A stretch of 64,000 nucleotides of DNA from Streptomyces werraensis (GTDB lineage: Bacteria > Actinomycetota > Actinomycetes > Streptomycetales > Streptomycetaceae), in the NCBI GenBank assembly GCA_014656175.1, contig BNBX01000005.1:324117-388116 (forward strand). The letters run 5' to 3'. This document shows positions 1 to 7,826 of the stretch, piece by piece. The position numbers and the translations under genes were made by a program. The stretch's first letter is position 1. Every line of letters begins with the position of its first letter. The notes under the pieces are model-generated. The model saw only the letters and a list, made by a program, of their open reading frames with translations, did not search any database and was not told the origin of the DNA.

Positions 1-659
1 TCGCCGCCGACCTGTCGGCCGGACCGACGGCGCCGGACACGGGGGACGAGCCGGTGGAGGTGCCGCTGTTCGCCCTGGTGACGGTGGCGGCGACGCTCGC
101 CGGGTTCGCGGTGGCGTCCGCCGCCGGGATCGACCCCGCGTGGGCCGCGGCGGCCGGGGCGGGAGTGATGGCGGTGCGGGCCCTGGCCCGTCGCCGCACC
201 GGCGTCCTAGGGCTCCTGCGCGCGACGGACCTGCCGTTCCTGGCGTTCGTGCTGGCTCTGGGCGTCGTCGTGCGGGCGGTGCTCGACCAGGGTCTCGGCG
301 ACGCGCTGGACGCGGTCCTGCCCGACGGCACCGGGCTGCTGTCCCTGCTGGCGGTCGCCGCGCTGGCGGCCCTGCTGGCCAACCTGATCAACAACCTGCC
401 CGCCGTGCTCGCCCTGGTCCCGCTGGCCGCGCCGTCCGGCCCCGGCGCTGTCCTCGCGGTGCTGCTCGGCGTGAACATCGGCCCGAACCTCACCTACGCG
501 GGCTCGCTGGCCACCCTGCTGTGGCGCCGCATCGTCCAGCACCACGAGCACGAGGTGAGTCTGCGGCGCTTCACCCTGCTCGGGCTGGCCACCGTGCCGG
601 CCGCGCTCGTGGCGTCGACGGCGGCGCTGTGGCTGTCGCTGGAACTGTTCGGCACATGA
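1..659 (+). CDS. SLC13/ArsB-family permease, C-terminal part (5' truncated by window)
   Basis: The reading frame is open from the first bases of the window, so the gene starts upstream and only the last ~219 residues are seen. They hold several hydrophobic helices, the NNLPAVLAL segment and a GPNLTYAGSLATLLWRR stretch, both characteristic of ArsB/SLC13-type ion permeases (anion or arsenite export; substrate not decidable here). A short polar linker with DTGDEP precedes the first visible helix and may be the cytoplasmic loop between the two transporter halves. The stop is followed by a structured intergenic region, so it is probably the last gene of its unit. Confidence 0.75.
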   Translation, partial: AADLSAGPTAPDTGDEPVEVPLFALVTVAATLAGFAVASAAGIDPAWAAAAGAGVMAVRALARRRTGVLGLLRATDLPFLAFVLALGVVVRAVLDQGLGDALDAVLPDGTGLLSLLAVAALAALLANLINNLPAVLALVPLAAPSGPGAVLAVLLGVNIGPNLTYAGSLATLLWRRIVQHHEHEVSLRRFTLLGLATVPAALVASTAALWLSLELFGT

Positions 660-1012
660 GTCCGGCCCGGGGGTTCTGTGGCGATTGCGGAGACCCACGC
701 CACATTCGAAGAGGGCCCTCGGTGACATGCTCCACAGGCCCGGCAGGGCGTACTACGCGGAATAGTGGCGAAACGCCCGATTCAAAATCGGACATTTGCC
801 GCACAAGCCTGATCGATCAGCTTGAAATGGGGGGTTTCGCCCCGTAGAGGGTGCTCCGTCAAGAGACGTGCATCTCATGCCGCATCTACGACGTTTCGTC
901 GTAGGTCACACCTTTGCGGCTTTTGGGCGGTCCCGGTTACCAAGGAGCAGCCAGCACGGCACGGACCCGTTCCGCCGATGGCATCCCCCGTCCCCTCCCC
1001 CATGAGGTTTCG
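660..1012 (+). other. Hairpin-rich intergenic region / leader of the M23 peptidase gene
   Basis: This 353-bp gene-free stretch contains a series of short inverted repeats: the palindrome GAGGGCCCTC (711-720), CCGATT-CAA-AATCGG (777-791), the perfect 12-bp palindrome CTGATCGATCAG (809-820), GGGG-TTTC-GCCCC near 830-843, and CTACGACG-TTT-CGTCGTAG (886-904). Some may terminate the upstream permease transcript; the later ones would lie in the 5' leader of the M23 gene. I looked for the conserved blocks of the ydaO (c-di-AMP) riboswitch, often found before Streptomyces wall hydrolases, and did not find them. The function is unknown. Confidence 0.4.
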
Positions 1013-1678
1013 ATGTTCGAGCGCGTCATTTCCCGTTTCCCCCGTACGACCGTCACTCGCACCCGCGCCGCCGTCCTGGCAGCCGGTCTGGGCTCCACGG
1101 CCGTCCTGGGAGCCGGGGTCGCGGTCGCCTCCTCCGGCAACTCCGCCCCGGCCGCAGCAGCCCCGGCGCAGGCCGCCGCGAAGGCGGAGGCCGCGAAGAC
1201 GCAGGCCGTGAAGGCCTCGGCAGTGAAGAAGGCGACCCAGGCCGCCAAGAAGTCCACCCCGTCCTGGGTCTCCCCGGTCAAGAACTACAAGCTGTCGGCG
1301 AGCTTCGCGCAGAACGGCGGCATGTGGGCGCACAAGCACTCCGGTCAGGACTACGCCGTCCCGACCGGCACCCCGGTCGTCGCCGCCCACGGCGGCACGG
1401 TCGTCAAGGCCGGCGGCAACGGCGCGGGCGACGGCCCCGCGTACGGCAACGCCATCGTGATCAAGCACGGCAACAAGACGTACTCCCAGTACGCCCACCT
1501 GTCGTCCGTGCACGTGAAGGTCGGCCAGGTCGTGAAGACCGGCCAGAAGATCGCCCTGTCCGGCAACACCGGCAACTCCAGCGGTCCGCACCTGCACTTC
1601 GAGATCCGCACGACCCCGAACTACGGCTCCGCCGTCAACCCGGCGACGTTCCTGCGCGCCCACGGCGTCTCCCTCTGA
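1013..1678 (+). CDS. Secreted M23-family metallopeptidase (peptidoglycan endopeptidase)
   Basis: The 221-residue protein has an N-terminal export signal (about 1-41), an Ala/Lys-rich linker (42-82) and a C-terminal LytM/M23 domain (90-215). Zinc-site residues of the family are visible: H109xxxD113 (HSGQD) and the HLH motif at 193-195. M23 enzymes cut peptidoglycan cross-bridges or stem peptides outside the membrane. ATG at 1013 was chosen because GAGG lies five bases upstream and it directly precedes the signal peptide; a longer frame exists but has no good start. It is monocistronic, with a long structured leader upstream and a strong hairpin downstream. Confidence 0.9.
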   Translation: MFERVISRFPRTTVTRTRAAVLAAGLGSTAVLGAGVAVASSGNSAPAAAAPAQAAAKAEAAKTQAVKASAVKKATQAAKKSTPSWVSPVKNYKLSASFAQNGGMWAHKHSGQDYAVPTGTPVVAAHGGTVVKAGGNGAGDGPAYGNAIVIKHGNKTYSQYAHLSSVHVKVGQVVKTGQKIALSGNTGNSSGPHLHFEIRTTPNYGSAVNPATFLRAHGVSL

Positions 1679-1700
1679 CGCAGGCCCGCACCCGCACGAG

Positions 1701-1732
1701 CCCCCGAGGCCGGCCCCAGGCCGCCTCGGGGG
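1701..1732 (+). terminator. Rho-independent-type hairpin after the M23 gene
   Basis: CCCCCGAGGC and GCCTCGGGGG form a perfect 10-bp GC stem around a 12-nt loop, 22 bp after the M23 stop and just before the convergent DUF397 gene. It could serve both strands. Confidence 0.7.
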
Positions 1733-1744
1733 TTCGTCGTGCGG

Positions 1745-1930
1745 TCAGCCCTGCTGCACGTAGGGAAGGAAACGCGCCCACACGTCGGGCGCGAAGGCCA
1801 GCCGGGGACCGGCGGTGTCCTTCGAGTCCCGGACGTGGACGGTACGGGGGGTGAGGGCGAGTTCGACGCAGGAGTTGCCGTCGTTGCCGCCGCTGTAGCT
1901 GCTCTTGAACCAGTTCAGCTCACTGCTCAT
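1745..1930 (-). CDS. DUF397 domain protein
   Basis: This 61-residue protein starts MSSELNWFKSSYSGG and contains NSCVELA and VRDSK, the hallmark of the small actinobacterial DUF397 family. Its ATG overlaps the stop of the upstream XRE regulator gene by 4 bp (ATGA), so the two are translationally coupled. Such pairs, with a divergent HATPase gene, occur in many copies in Streptomyces genomes (bldB/whiJ-type loci), where the small protein is thought to modulate the regulator. No biochemical activity can be read from the sequence. Confidence 0.9.
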   Translation of the reverse strand: MSSELNWFKSSYSGGNDGNSCVELALTPRTVHVRDSKDTAGPRLAFAPDVWARFLPYVQQG

Positions 1931-2805
1931 GCTTCTCCCAGCAGTTGTCGGACGAAGGCCAGCGACTCACGCGGAGGGAGCGCCTGAGCCCGGATCGTTC
2001 CATACCGCAGCTCGAGAATGCGCAGTTGTCGTGAATCCGAGGTCGGACGGCCGTTGAACGCGCCGTCGGAGCGGCCCATCGCCGTGCCGTCGTCGAACTT
2101 CAGCAGCTCGATCCTGCCGTCCAGTCCGGAGTGGGTCTCGCAGTCCGTCGGCATCACCTGAAGCACGACATGGTGCAACTGTGCGACGTCCAGCAGCCGT
2201 TGGAGCTGCCCCCGCCAGGCGGCACGCCCGCCGATGGGGCGGCGCAGCACACCCTCCTCCAGGACGAAGCTGAGCGCCGGTGCCGGATCGCGGTCGAAGA
2301 CCGACTGCCGGGCCAGACGCGCGGCCACCATGCGCTCCACGTCGTCCGGCGAGTAGGGCGGCTGAGCCGCGCCGATCACCGCACGCGCGTGTTCCGGCGT
2401 CTGCAGGAGGCCGGGGACGATGTGGCACTCGTAGAGGCCGATCTCGACCGCCCGGGCCTCCAACTTGCCCAGCGCGCGCACCCTCTTCGGATAGCGAACC
2501 TTCTTGACGTCCTCCCACGCGGCCGACAGGAGTCCCCCGGCCTCCAGCACCTCGTCCGCCCGGTCCAGGAACTCCTGGCGGGGAATCCGCTTCCCGCTCT
2601 CGATCTTGTAGATCATGTCCTCGCCGTAGCCGACGGCCCGCCCGAAGTCGGGCACCCTCAGACCGGCCGCCTCGCGGCGCAGCCTGATCTGGCGGCCCAC
2701 GGTCGTGATGACCGCGACACCCCACTCGTCGTCGGGGTCCACCTCCCAGCCCGGCTCGTCCGCCTCGCCCTCGGCCCGTCCCGACTCCGCCTCCACCGTC
2801 GTCAT
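1927..2805 (-). CDS. XRE-type HTH regulator with DUF5753 (Scr1/WhiJ-like)
   Basis: This 292-residue protein has an acidic N-terminus, an XRE helix-turn-helix at about 30-90 (IRLRREAAGLRVPDFGRAVG, then KIESGKR) and a DUF5753 C-terminal domain from about 100 to the end, seen in the PGLLQTPEHARAVI motif and the MPTDCETHSGLDG region. This is the WhiJ-like class of DNA-binding proteins. GGGAGAGG precedes the ATG. It is divergent from the HATPase gene and coupled to DUF397, the classic trio. It probably controls its own divergent intergenic region. Confidence 0.9.
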   Translation of the reverse strand: MTTVEAESGRAEGEADEPGWEVDPDDEWGVAVITTVGRQIRLRREAAGLRVPDFGRAVGYGEDMIYKIESGKRIPRQEFLDRADEVLEAGGLLSAAWEDVKKVRYPKRVRALGKLEARAVEIGLYECHIVPGLLQTPEHARAVIGAAQPPYSPDDVERMVAARLARQSVFDRDPAPALSFVLEEGVLRRPIGGRAAWRGQLQRLLDVAQLHHVVLQVMPTDCETHSGLDGRIELLKFDDGTAMGRSDGAFNGRPTSDSRQLRILELRYGTIRAQALPPRESLAFVRQLLGEA

Positions 2806-2978
2806 GCCGCACCTCTCCCTCGGAACCGTCCGTGACGCGTGACGCGTGACGCATCCCGCGCCCTACCCGCATCAACCGTCGGCACAGCCACGACAGCACC
2901 GGACAACCACCGGACAGTGACCGTACGCACGCGCTGAGTGACACTCCACGGTACGCAACTCTCGCCACGCTGAGTGAT
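2806..2978. promoter_or_regulatory. Divergent promoter region with repeated sites
   Basis: The 173-bp spacer between the XRE gene and the divergent ATPase gene holds three perfect tandem copies of the heptamer GTGACGC (2832-2852) and two copies of the decamer CGCTGAGTGA (2932-2941 and 2968-2977) spaced 36 bp apart. The second decamer abuts the GTG start of the ATPase gene. Repeats like these are plausible operators for the XRE/DUF5753 protein. That is inferred from position only. Confidence 0.45.
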
Positions 2979-3410
2979 GTGAATCAACGAACTGCCGAAC
3001 CAGCCGCCCCCGTCAGGAACTTCAGCGTGCTGCTGTCCGCGACCCGGCGCAGTGCCCGCCTCGCCCGGCTCCTCACGGACGCCCATCTCCGCGACTGGGG
3101 ATACGACTCGGAGGCCGCACGTCACGTCGTGGCCGAACTGGCCGCCAACGCCGTCACCCACGGCCGCGTGCCGGGACGGGACTTCCGTCTCGCGGTCCAC
3201 GTGGTGGGCCACACGCTCCGTATCGAGGTCACCGACACCCGGGGCGACCGACTGCCCCAGCGCCAACCGCCCAGCGCCGACGCCGAGTCGGGCCGCGGCC
3301 TCCTTCTCGTGGAGGCGCTCGCGGACCGTTGGGGCGTGTCCGAGGGCCGCTTCCCGCGCAAGACCGTCTGGGCAGAGCTACGCCTTACGGCACCGGAGCC
3401 CGAGATCTGA
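2979..3410 (+). CDS. RsbW/SpoIIAB-like ATP-binding protein (HATPase_c)
   Basis: A 143-residue GHKL-fold protein of the anti-sigma/serine kinase type. The N box is ELAANAVTHG (53-62), the D-x-G part is EVTDTRGD (83-90), and the glycine-rich lid SGRGLLLVEALADRWG spans 104-119. There is no dimerisation or sensor domain. In Streptomyces such proteins accompany XRE/DUF397 pairs, as here, and may sequester or phosphorylate a partner; that partner is not encoded nearby. The GTG start lies directly behind a CGCTGAGTGA repeat with no clear ribosome binding site. Confidence 0.88.
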   Translation: MNQRTAEPAAPVRNFSVLLSATRRSARLARLLTDAHLRDWGYDSEAARHVVAELAANAVTHGRVPGRDFRLAVHVVGHTLRIEVTDTRGDRLPQRQPPSADAESGRGLLLVEALADRWGVSEGRFPRKTVWAELRLTAPEPEI

Positions 3411-3650
3411 AGCTCCGGTGCCGTCGGCGCCTTTCCCTATGAGTACTCGGGGAAAAGAACCTCACCAAGCCCCACCTTTCCGCCCGAGGCAGTCGATCAC
3501 TCGGGCGGGTGAACATCCGCCGCTCAGCTGGATTTTCGAGCCCTCGGCACCTCTACGCTCAGCGCAGCACAACCCGAAAATGACTTCGGCCCCCGCCGGG
3601 ATTGCCGTCCCAAGGCGAGGGCCTGACCACCAAGGAAGTAGGGCTTCCTG
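3411..3650 (+). other. Intergenic region before the HTH gene
   Basis: This 240-bp spacer holds no convincing gene, strong hairpin or repeat. An AAGGAAGTAGGG stretch close to 3651 provides a weak ribosome binding site for the next gene. Confidence 0.3.
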
Positions 3651-4535
3651 ATGGGTACTGAAAACCCTAGCGCGCCCTCGCGCGCCCAGTCAGCCGCCGA
3701 CCGCAATCCGACCCGATCGCGTCACCGCACGGGCGGCATCGTCCACGAGAACACCCGCCACACCACCCGCTTCACGGTGATCGGCAACCACCTCACCCAG
3801 CACCCGGAGCTCTCCCTGCTGGCGATCGGGCTTGGCTGCCACATCCAGTCGCTGCCCGCCGGCGCCCCGGCCGACATCAAGTCGCTGGCCGCCCGCTTCA
3901 AGGAGGGCACCACCCGCATCGCCTCCGCGCTGCGGGAACTGGAGGCCCACGGCTACCTGCGCCGCGAGCGCGTACGGACCGCCACCGGGAGGATCATCAC
4001 CCGGACGACGTCCTGCAACCAACCCGGTCACCGGCGCGAGGCGGCGAACACGGACTGCCCCGCACCACCGCCCCGGCCGGCCGCGTCCGACCGTGCGCCT
4101 CAGCGGCGCCTCCGTAAGGCGCTTCCGGCCGTCCCCCAGCCCACCCGGGCCGCGGCCACCGCCCTTCACCAGCAGGCCACGGACCTCCTCACCACCCTCC
4201 GCCGCCTCGACCCCCGCCTGCTGCTCTCCGCCGCCGACACCGCGCACCTGGTCCCCGGTGTCATCGCCTGGCTGGAACGCGAGGTCACCCCCACCGCCGT
4301 ACGACACGCCCTCACCGCCGACCTCCCCGACGACCCCCTCCGCCGCCCCGCGGCCCTCCTGGCCCACCGCCTCACCGCGCTGCTCCCGCCCCCACCCCCG
4401 TACCGAGGCCCGGAAACCCCGCCCCCTGTCCGCCACCCCCTGCGCACCTGCGAGGGCTGCGAGCGCGCCTTCCGCGCCCCGGAAACGGAAACCCACTGCC
4501 GCGACTGCCGCACGACCGCACCATTCACCCGTTGA
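3651..4535 (+). CDS. Helix-turn-helix protein with C-terminal zinc-knuckle-like tail
   Basis: This 294-residue protein belongs to a Streptomyces family of winged-HTH proteins. Residues about 40-115 form the DNA-binding part (IKSLAARFKEGTTRIASALR followed by ELEAHGYLRRERV). A Pro/Arg-rich linker follows, and the C-terminus carries CEGCERAF...HCRDCR, two CxxC knuckles likely to bind zinc. Members are often conjugative-element or conservon-like regulators of unknown target. The last ~50 bp of the gene (4465-4513) are duplicated at 5270-5319, bracketing the two small genes downstream. The true start could be somewhat later than 3651. Confidence 0.7.
   Translation: MGTENPSAPSRAQSAADRNPTRSRHRTGGIVHENTRHTTRFTVIGNHLTQHPELSLLAIGLGCHIQSLPAGAPADIKSLAARFKEGTTRIASALRELEAHGYLRRERVRTATGRIITRTTSCNQPGHRREAANTDCPAPPPRPAASDRAPQRRLRKALPAVPQPTRAAATALHQQATDLLTTLRRLDPRLLLSAADTAHLVPGVIAWLEREVTPTAVRHALTADLPDDPLRRPAALLAHRLTALLPPPPPYRGPETPPPVRHPLRTCEGCERAFRAPETETHCRDCRTTAPFTR
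4465..4513 (+). repeat. Direct repeat, left copy (3' end of HTH gene)
   Basis: These 49 bp, encoding the last zinc knuckle of the HTH protein (AFRAPETETHCRDCRT), recur at 5270-5319 with one extra C. The two copies flank the DUF6247/RelE-like gene pair. Confidence 0.85.
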
Positions 4536-4623
4536 GCAGGAGAAAGACACCGCGATGTTCGCGCACGAGTACCTCGGCCGCCCCGGACGACTACCCTGGC
4601 CCGTGCACTCCCGGGAGGACTCC

Positions 4624-4971
4624 ATGAGCACGCAGGCCGACCACGGACACGAGCTGGTTCCCCGCCCCGAACAGACCCCTGACGCCCTACGGGCCGCCCT
4701 CGCCGTGGTCGACCCGCAGCGCCTGCCCGAGATGCAGCGGACGAAGGACGAGGCCTTCGCCAAGGCCGTGGAGTGGCAGTCCCTCAGCCCGGTACGGAGC
4801 TGGGTACTGGCCTGGGCACGGGACATCGAGATCGCCCGCCGTCCCGACCTCGCCGCCCGTCACGCCCGCGCCAGGAGAAACCTGGAACACGCGGACGCGG
4901 CGACCGCTCAGGAAGCCCTGCGGGAGCTGAGCGCCGTACTCGACGAAGCGATGAAGGCAGTTCGCGCTTGA
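4624..4971 (+). CDS. DUF6247-like small protein (putative antitoxin)
   Basis: This 115-residue protein begins MSTQADHGHELVPRPEQ. Its core, DALRAALAVVDPQRLPEM followed by EAFAKAVEW and PVRSWVLAWARDIEI, is the pattern of the actinobacterial DUF6247 family. It is rich in charged helices and ends in a helix-forming EALRELSAVLDEAMKAV tail. The ATG at 4624 has GGGAGG about 8 bases upstream; an in-frame ATG at 4555 is a weaker alternative. It overlaps the next gene by 4 bp (TTGA), so the two are coupled. Position before a RelE-like ORF suggests an antitoxin role; this is inference. Confidence 0.7.
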   Translation: MSTQADHGHELVPRPEQTPDALRAALAVVDPQRLPEMQRTKDEAFAKAVEWQSLSPVRSWVLAWARDIEIARRPDLAARHARARRNLEHADAATAQEALRELSAVLDEAMKAVRA

Positions 4972-5225
4972 GCTGGACCTGGGAGTACGTCTTCGGCGCA
5001 GAGGAAGCCGCCCGCACTGCCCCACCCGCCTTCCTCGCCGAGATCGAGCGCAAGGCCGACGAACTGGTGAGGGCCGCCGAGGCGCAGTACCTGCACGGCC
5101 CCACGCACGGCGGAGGCGACCCGAAGGGCGACGACATCGTCGTTCCCGGCGGAATGTTCAGCTACCAGATCGTCGTACGCAGCGAGCGCGTCTACGTCGT
5201 CCAGCTCACGTACCTGGGCTTCTGA
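4968..5225 (+). CDS. Small RelE/ParE-like protein (putative toxin)
   Basis: This 85-residue ORF begins with a TTG that overlaps the stop of the DUF6247 gene, MSWTWEYVFG. Its order resembles the RelE/ParE fold: N-terminal helices (PPAFLAEIERKADELVRAAE), a Gly-rich loop with DDIVVPGG, then strands ending IVVRSERVYVVQLTYLGF. No catalytic set of residues can be assigned with confidence, and it might be ParE-like rather than an RNase. The coupling to an upstream small acidic/helical protein is the usual antitoxin-first arrangement. Both genes sit between the two 50-bp repeats. Confidence 0.55.
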   Translation: MSWTWEYVFGAEEAARTAPPAFLAEIERKADELVRAAEAQYLHGPTHGGGDPKGDDIVVPGGMFSYQIVVRSERVYVVQLTYLGF

Positions 5226-5269
5226 GGACTCGCCCCACAACGGGCGTCGCACCCGGGACGCCCGCGACG

Positions 5270-5319
5270 GCGCCTTCCGCGCCCCCGGAAACGGAAACCC
5301 ACTGCCGCGACTGCCGCAC
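5270..5319 (+). repeat. Direct repeat, right copy (decayed 3' end of HTH gene)
   Basis: This 50-bp segment is identical to 4465-4513 apart from one inserted C, which breaks the reading frame between its two halves. Read in the frame of the second half it still ends ETETHCRDCRTAGP-stop, a second version of the HTH protein's C-terminus. It is a remnant, not a gene. Confidence 0.8.
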
Positions 5320-5363
5320 CGCCGGGCCGTGACCCTGACCGTGACCGGAACACGGGCCCCGTG

Positions 5364-5729
5364 TCAGCGCGTGAAGAAGTTGACGAGATTGCCGTCGGGG
5401 TCGCGGAAGAGCAGGGAGCGGTTGCCCCAGGGCATGGTGGCGGGGCCGTTGACGACGTCGGTGAGGGTGTCGCCCAGTTCCTTGTGGACGCGGTCCACGT
5501 CCTCGACGTGGAACTCGACGATCGCGCTGTGGTTGGCCGCCGGGCGCGCGGAACCGGGGGCGAACATCGGGACGGTGGCGGTGCCGGCGATCGCGAGGGT
5601 GGCGCCGTCGGTCCTCAGCTCGGCGAAGTGCTCGGTGGCCCAGGTCGCGGGCACGCCGAGGACGCGCTCGTAGAAGGCGACGAGGCGGGCCACGTCGGCG
5701 GTGATGATGCGGACGGATGCGAACTGCAT
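5364..5729 (-). CDS. VOC family protein (glyoxalase/bleomycin-resistance fold)
   Basis: A 121-residue single-domain vicinal-oxygen-chelate protein starting MQFASVRIITADVARLVAFY, with YERVLGVP and the C-terminal RDPDGNLVNFF that closes the βαβββ fold. A metal-ligand His and Glu pair is only partly obvious (FHVEDVD). Substrate unknown; relatives act as dioxygenases, isomerases or drug binders. GAGGAG lies upstream of the ATG at 5729. It is transcribed divergently from the WYL regulator, its probable controller, across a 94-bp spacer. Confidence 0.88.
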   Translation of the reverse strand: MQFASVRIITADVARLVAFYERVLGVPATWATEHFAELRTDGATLAIAGTATVPMFAPGSARPAANHSAIVEFHVEDVDRVHKELGDTLTDVVNGPATMPWGNRSLLFRDPDGNLVNFFTR

Positions 5730-5823
5730 GGGGGACTCCTCGGCCGTACGGATGGTGTGCACGGCCGACGGTAGGAGCAATACCGGACAGAATCCGCCCG
5801 GTATCCGCACTATCTTCGTACCC

Positions 5824-6813
5824 ATGCCCCGACCCGCCGCCCGTGTGCTGACCCTGCTGGAGCTGCTGCAGTCGGGCGGCACCCGGACCGTGGCCGAACT
5901 GGCCGGCCGGCTCTGCGTGGACGGACGGACCGTGCGGCGGTACGTGGACCAGTTGATCGACCTGGACGTGCCGGTGGAGTCGGTGCGCGGGCGCTACGGC
6001 GGGTACCGGCTGGGGCCGGGCTACCGGGTGCCGCCGCTGATGTTCGGCGACGAGGAGGCGCTGGCGGTGCTGCTCGGGCTGGCCGCCGGGCGCCGGACGG
6101 GGCTGACAGCGGCCCAGCGCACGGCGAACGAGACGGCGGCGGCGAAGATCCGGCGGGTTCTGCCCCGGCATCTGGCCGCCCGGCTGGACGCCCTGCTGGA
6201 GTCCCTGTCCTTCACGGAGCAAGCGGGGGCCTTCGCGAACCCGGACGCGGGCGTCCTGCTCACCCTGGCCGACGCGGTACGCCACCGCCGACCGGTCTCG
6301 GTCCGCTACACCGACCGCGAGGGACACCGCAGCGACCGCACCCTGCACCCGTACGGGATCGTGGCGCACGCGGGCCGGTGGTACGTCACGGGGAGGGACG
6401 CGGACCGCGACGGGGACCGCACGTTCCGCCTCGACCGCATCGAGGACGCGCGCACCCTGCCGGGCTCGTTCGAGGCGCCGGAGGGCACGGACCCGGCGGA
6501 CCGCGTGGTGACGGCCTTCGCCACGGCCGACTACCGCCACACGGTGATCCTGCGCGTCCGGGCGACGGCCGAACACATCCGCGCCCGCCTGCCCGCGACC
6601 GTCGCGACCCTGGAGGAGGGCGAGCCGGGGTGGCTGCGGGTCGAGATCCACGCGGAACGCCTGGACTGGCTGCCGCCCGTACTGGCCGCCCTGGACCGCC
6701 CGTTCGTGATCGACCGCCCCGGCGAACTCCGCACCCTGATGCGCGACCTCGCCGCCCGCCTCACGGCGTACGCGGACCGGACACCGCCGACGGACGACCA
6801 CCCGGCCCGATGA
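5824..6813 (+). CDS. YafY-type HTH/WYL-domain transcriptional regulator
   Basis: This 329-residue protein has an N-terminal HTH_11-like winged helix (about 8-60, TVAELAGRLCVDGRTVRRYV and RYGGYRLGPGYRVPP), a WYL domain at roughly 140-215 (PVSVRYTDREG and LHPYGIVAHAGRWYVTG) and a WCX-like C-terminal domain. WYL regulators sense small ligands or nucleic acids. TATCTT at 5811-5816 sits 7 bases before the ATG, with no ribosome binding site, so the mRNA is likely leaderless. It is divergent from the VOC gene. Confidence 0.9.
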   Translation: MPRPAARVLTLLELLQSGGTRTVAELAGRLCVDGRTVRRYVDQLIDLDVPVESVRGRYGGYRLGPGYRVPPLMFGDEEALAVLLGLAAGRRTGLTAAQRTANETAAAKIRRVLPRHLAARLDALLESLSFTEQAGAFANPDAGVLLTLADAVRHRRPVSVRYTDREGHRSDRTLHPYGIVAHAGRWYVTGRDADRDGDRTFRLDRIEDARTLPGSFEAPEGTDPADRVVTAFATADYRHTVILRVRATAEHIRARLPATVATLEEGEPGWLRVEIHAERLDWLPPVLAALDRPFVIDRPGELRTLMRDLAARLTAYADRTPPTDDHPAR

Positions 6814-6899
6814 ACGTCACCGGCCCGGCCCGAAGTCCGCACCCCCGGCGCCCTACGGGATGCGCACAAGCCCGCGACCTCATCACGCTGCCGGTGTCC

Positions 6900-7826
6900 T
6901 CAGGAGTGCCCCAGGTCCGCCGACGACGCGTCCTCCGTCGCCGGGACCGAGCCGGAGTCCGGGGAAGGCCGGAGGGGGAAGGGGTCGACGCGGGTCTCGT
7001 CGATGACCGGCGGGGCCGGCTGCGGGGGCTTCGGCATGACCGCGGCCTCCGAGTGGCCGCCGCAGCCGTAGGCGAGGGAGACGACCCGGCCGTCGGCAGG
7101 GGAGAACTCGTTGGCGCACACGCCGAACGCCTGGCCCAGCGAACCGCCGATCGGGGCGAGGAAGCCGCAGGACACGCAGGAGGCGGGGGCCGCCTGCGCC
7201 ATCGGGGTCTTCGGGCCGAACGCCTCCTCCCAGCGGTCGGCCGCGGCGTGCAGGCCGTAACGGGACAGGACGCGGGCGCGGCGCATGCCCAGTTCCTCGG
7301 CGACCGCGGCGATCGAGCCGCGGGACGGGGCGACGGTCTGCTCGGCGGGGGTGCCGCCGGTGACCTCGGCGTCCTCGCTCTCCGCGAGGTCCGCCAGGTC
7401 CTCGGTGAGCGCCGAGTTCGGCGGCGGCTCCTCCGCACCCGTGTAACCGGGCTCCAGGCGCAGGTCGTCGGCCTCGGTGGGCAGCAGGTCGCCGGGGCCC
7501 AGGTCGCCGGGGCGCAGCCGCTCGCTCCACGGCACCCACTCGGGTGCGAGGACGGCCTCGGGGCCGGGCAGCAGGACGGCCTCGTCCACCGTGACGACCT
7601 TGGCGCGGGAGGCGCGGGCGACGGTGACGGCCCACCGCCAGCCGCGGTAGCCGAGCTCGCGGCACCCGAAGAAGTGTGTGACGACGCGGTCGCCCTCGGA
7701 GACCATCCCCTCGTGCTCGCCCACGACCCCGGGCGCGGCGGCCTCCTCGGCTGCGGCACGGGCGAGGTCGACGGCCTCGGCGCACAGACGGTCGGGGGTG
7801 CGGCTTCGCGTTGTCGCTGCGCTCAC
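6900..7826 (-). CDS. DUF3027 family protein
   Basis: This 308-residue protein matches the actinobacterial DUF3027 family. It has an N-terminal helical part (DRLCAEAVDLARAAAEE), HFFGCRELGYRGWRW, an acidic middle, and a C-terminal Cys-rich section with CVSCGF...VCANE...YGCGGHSEA, which may bind a metal. The function is unknown. The GTG at 7826 (MSAATTRSRTP) was preferred over a longer frame because GGAGAG lies upstream and the residues before it are low-complexity. It is convergent with the WYL gene and divergent from the MFS gene. Confidence 0.8.
   Translation of the reverse strand: MSAATTRSRTPDRLCAEAVDLARAAAEEAAAPGVVGEHEGMVSEGDRVVTHFFGCRELGYRGWRWAVTVARASRAKVVTVDEAVLLPGPEAVLAPEWVPWSERLRPGDLGPGDLLPTEADDLRLEPGYTGAEEPPPNSALTEDLADLAESEDAEVTGGTPAEQTVAPSRGSIAAVAEELGMRRARVLSRYGLHAAADRWEEAFGPKTPMAQAAPASCVSCGFLAPIGGSLGQAFGVCANEFSPADGRVVSLAYGCGGHSEAAVMPKPPQPAPPVIDETRVDPFPLRPSPDSGSVPATEDASSADLGHS

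Noticed and set aside
660..1012. c-di-AMP (ydaO) riboswitch before the M23 gene
   Set aside because: Expected from the gene type, but the conserved blocks of the family are absent from the sequence.
5333..6801. Long minus-strand frame crossing the VOC and WYL genes
   Set aside because: Different frame from the real VOC gene, no recognisable domains, Arg/Pro-rich shadow sequence.
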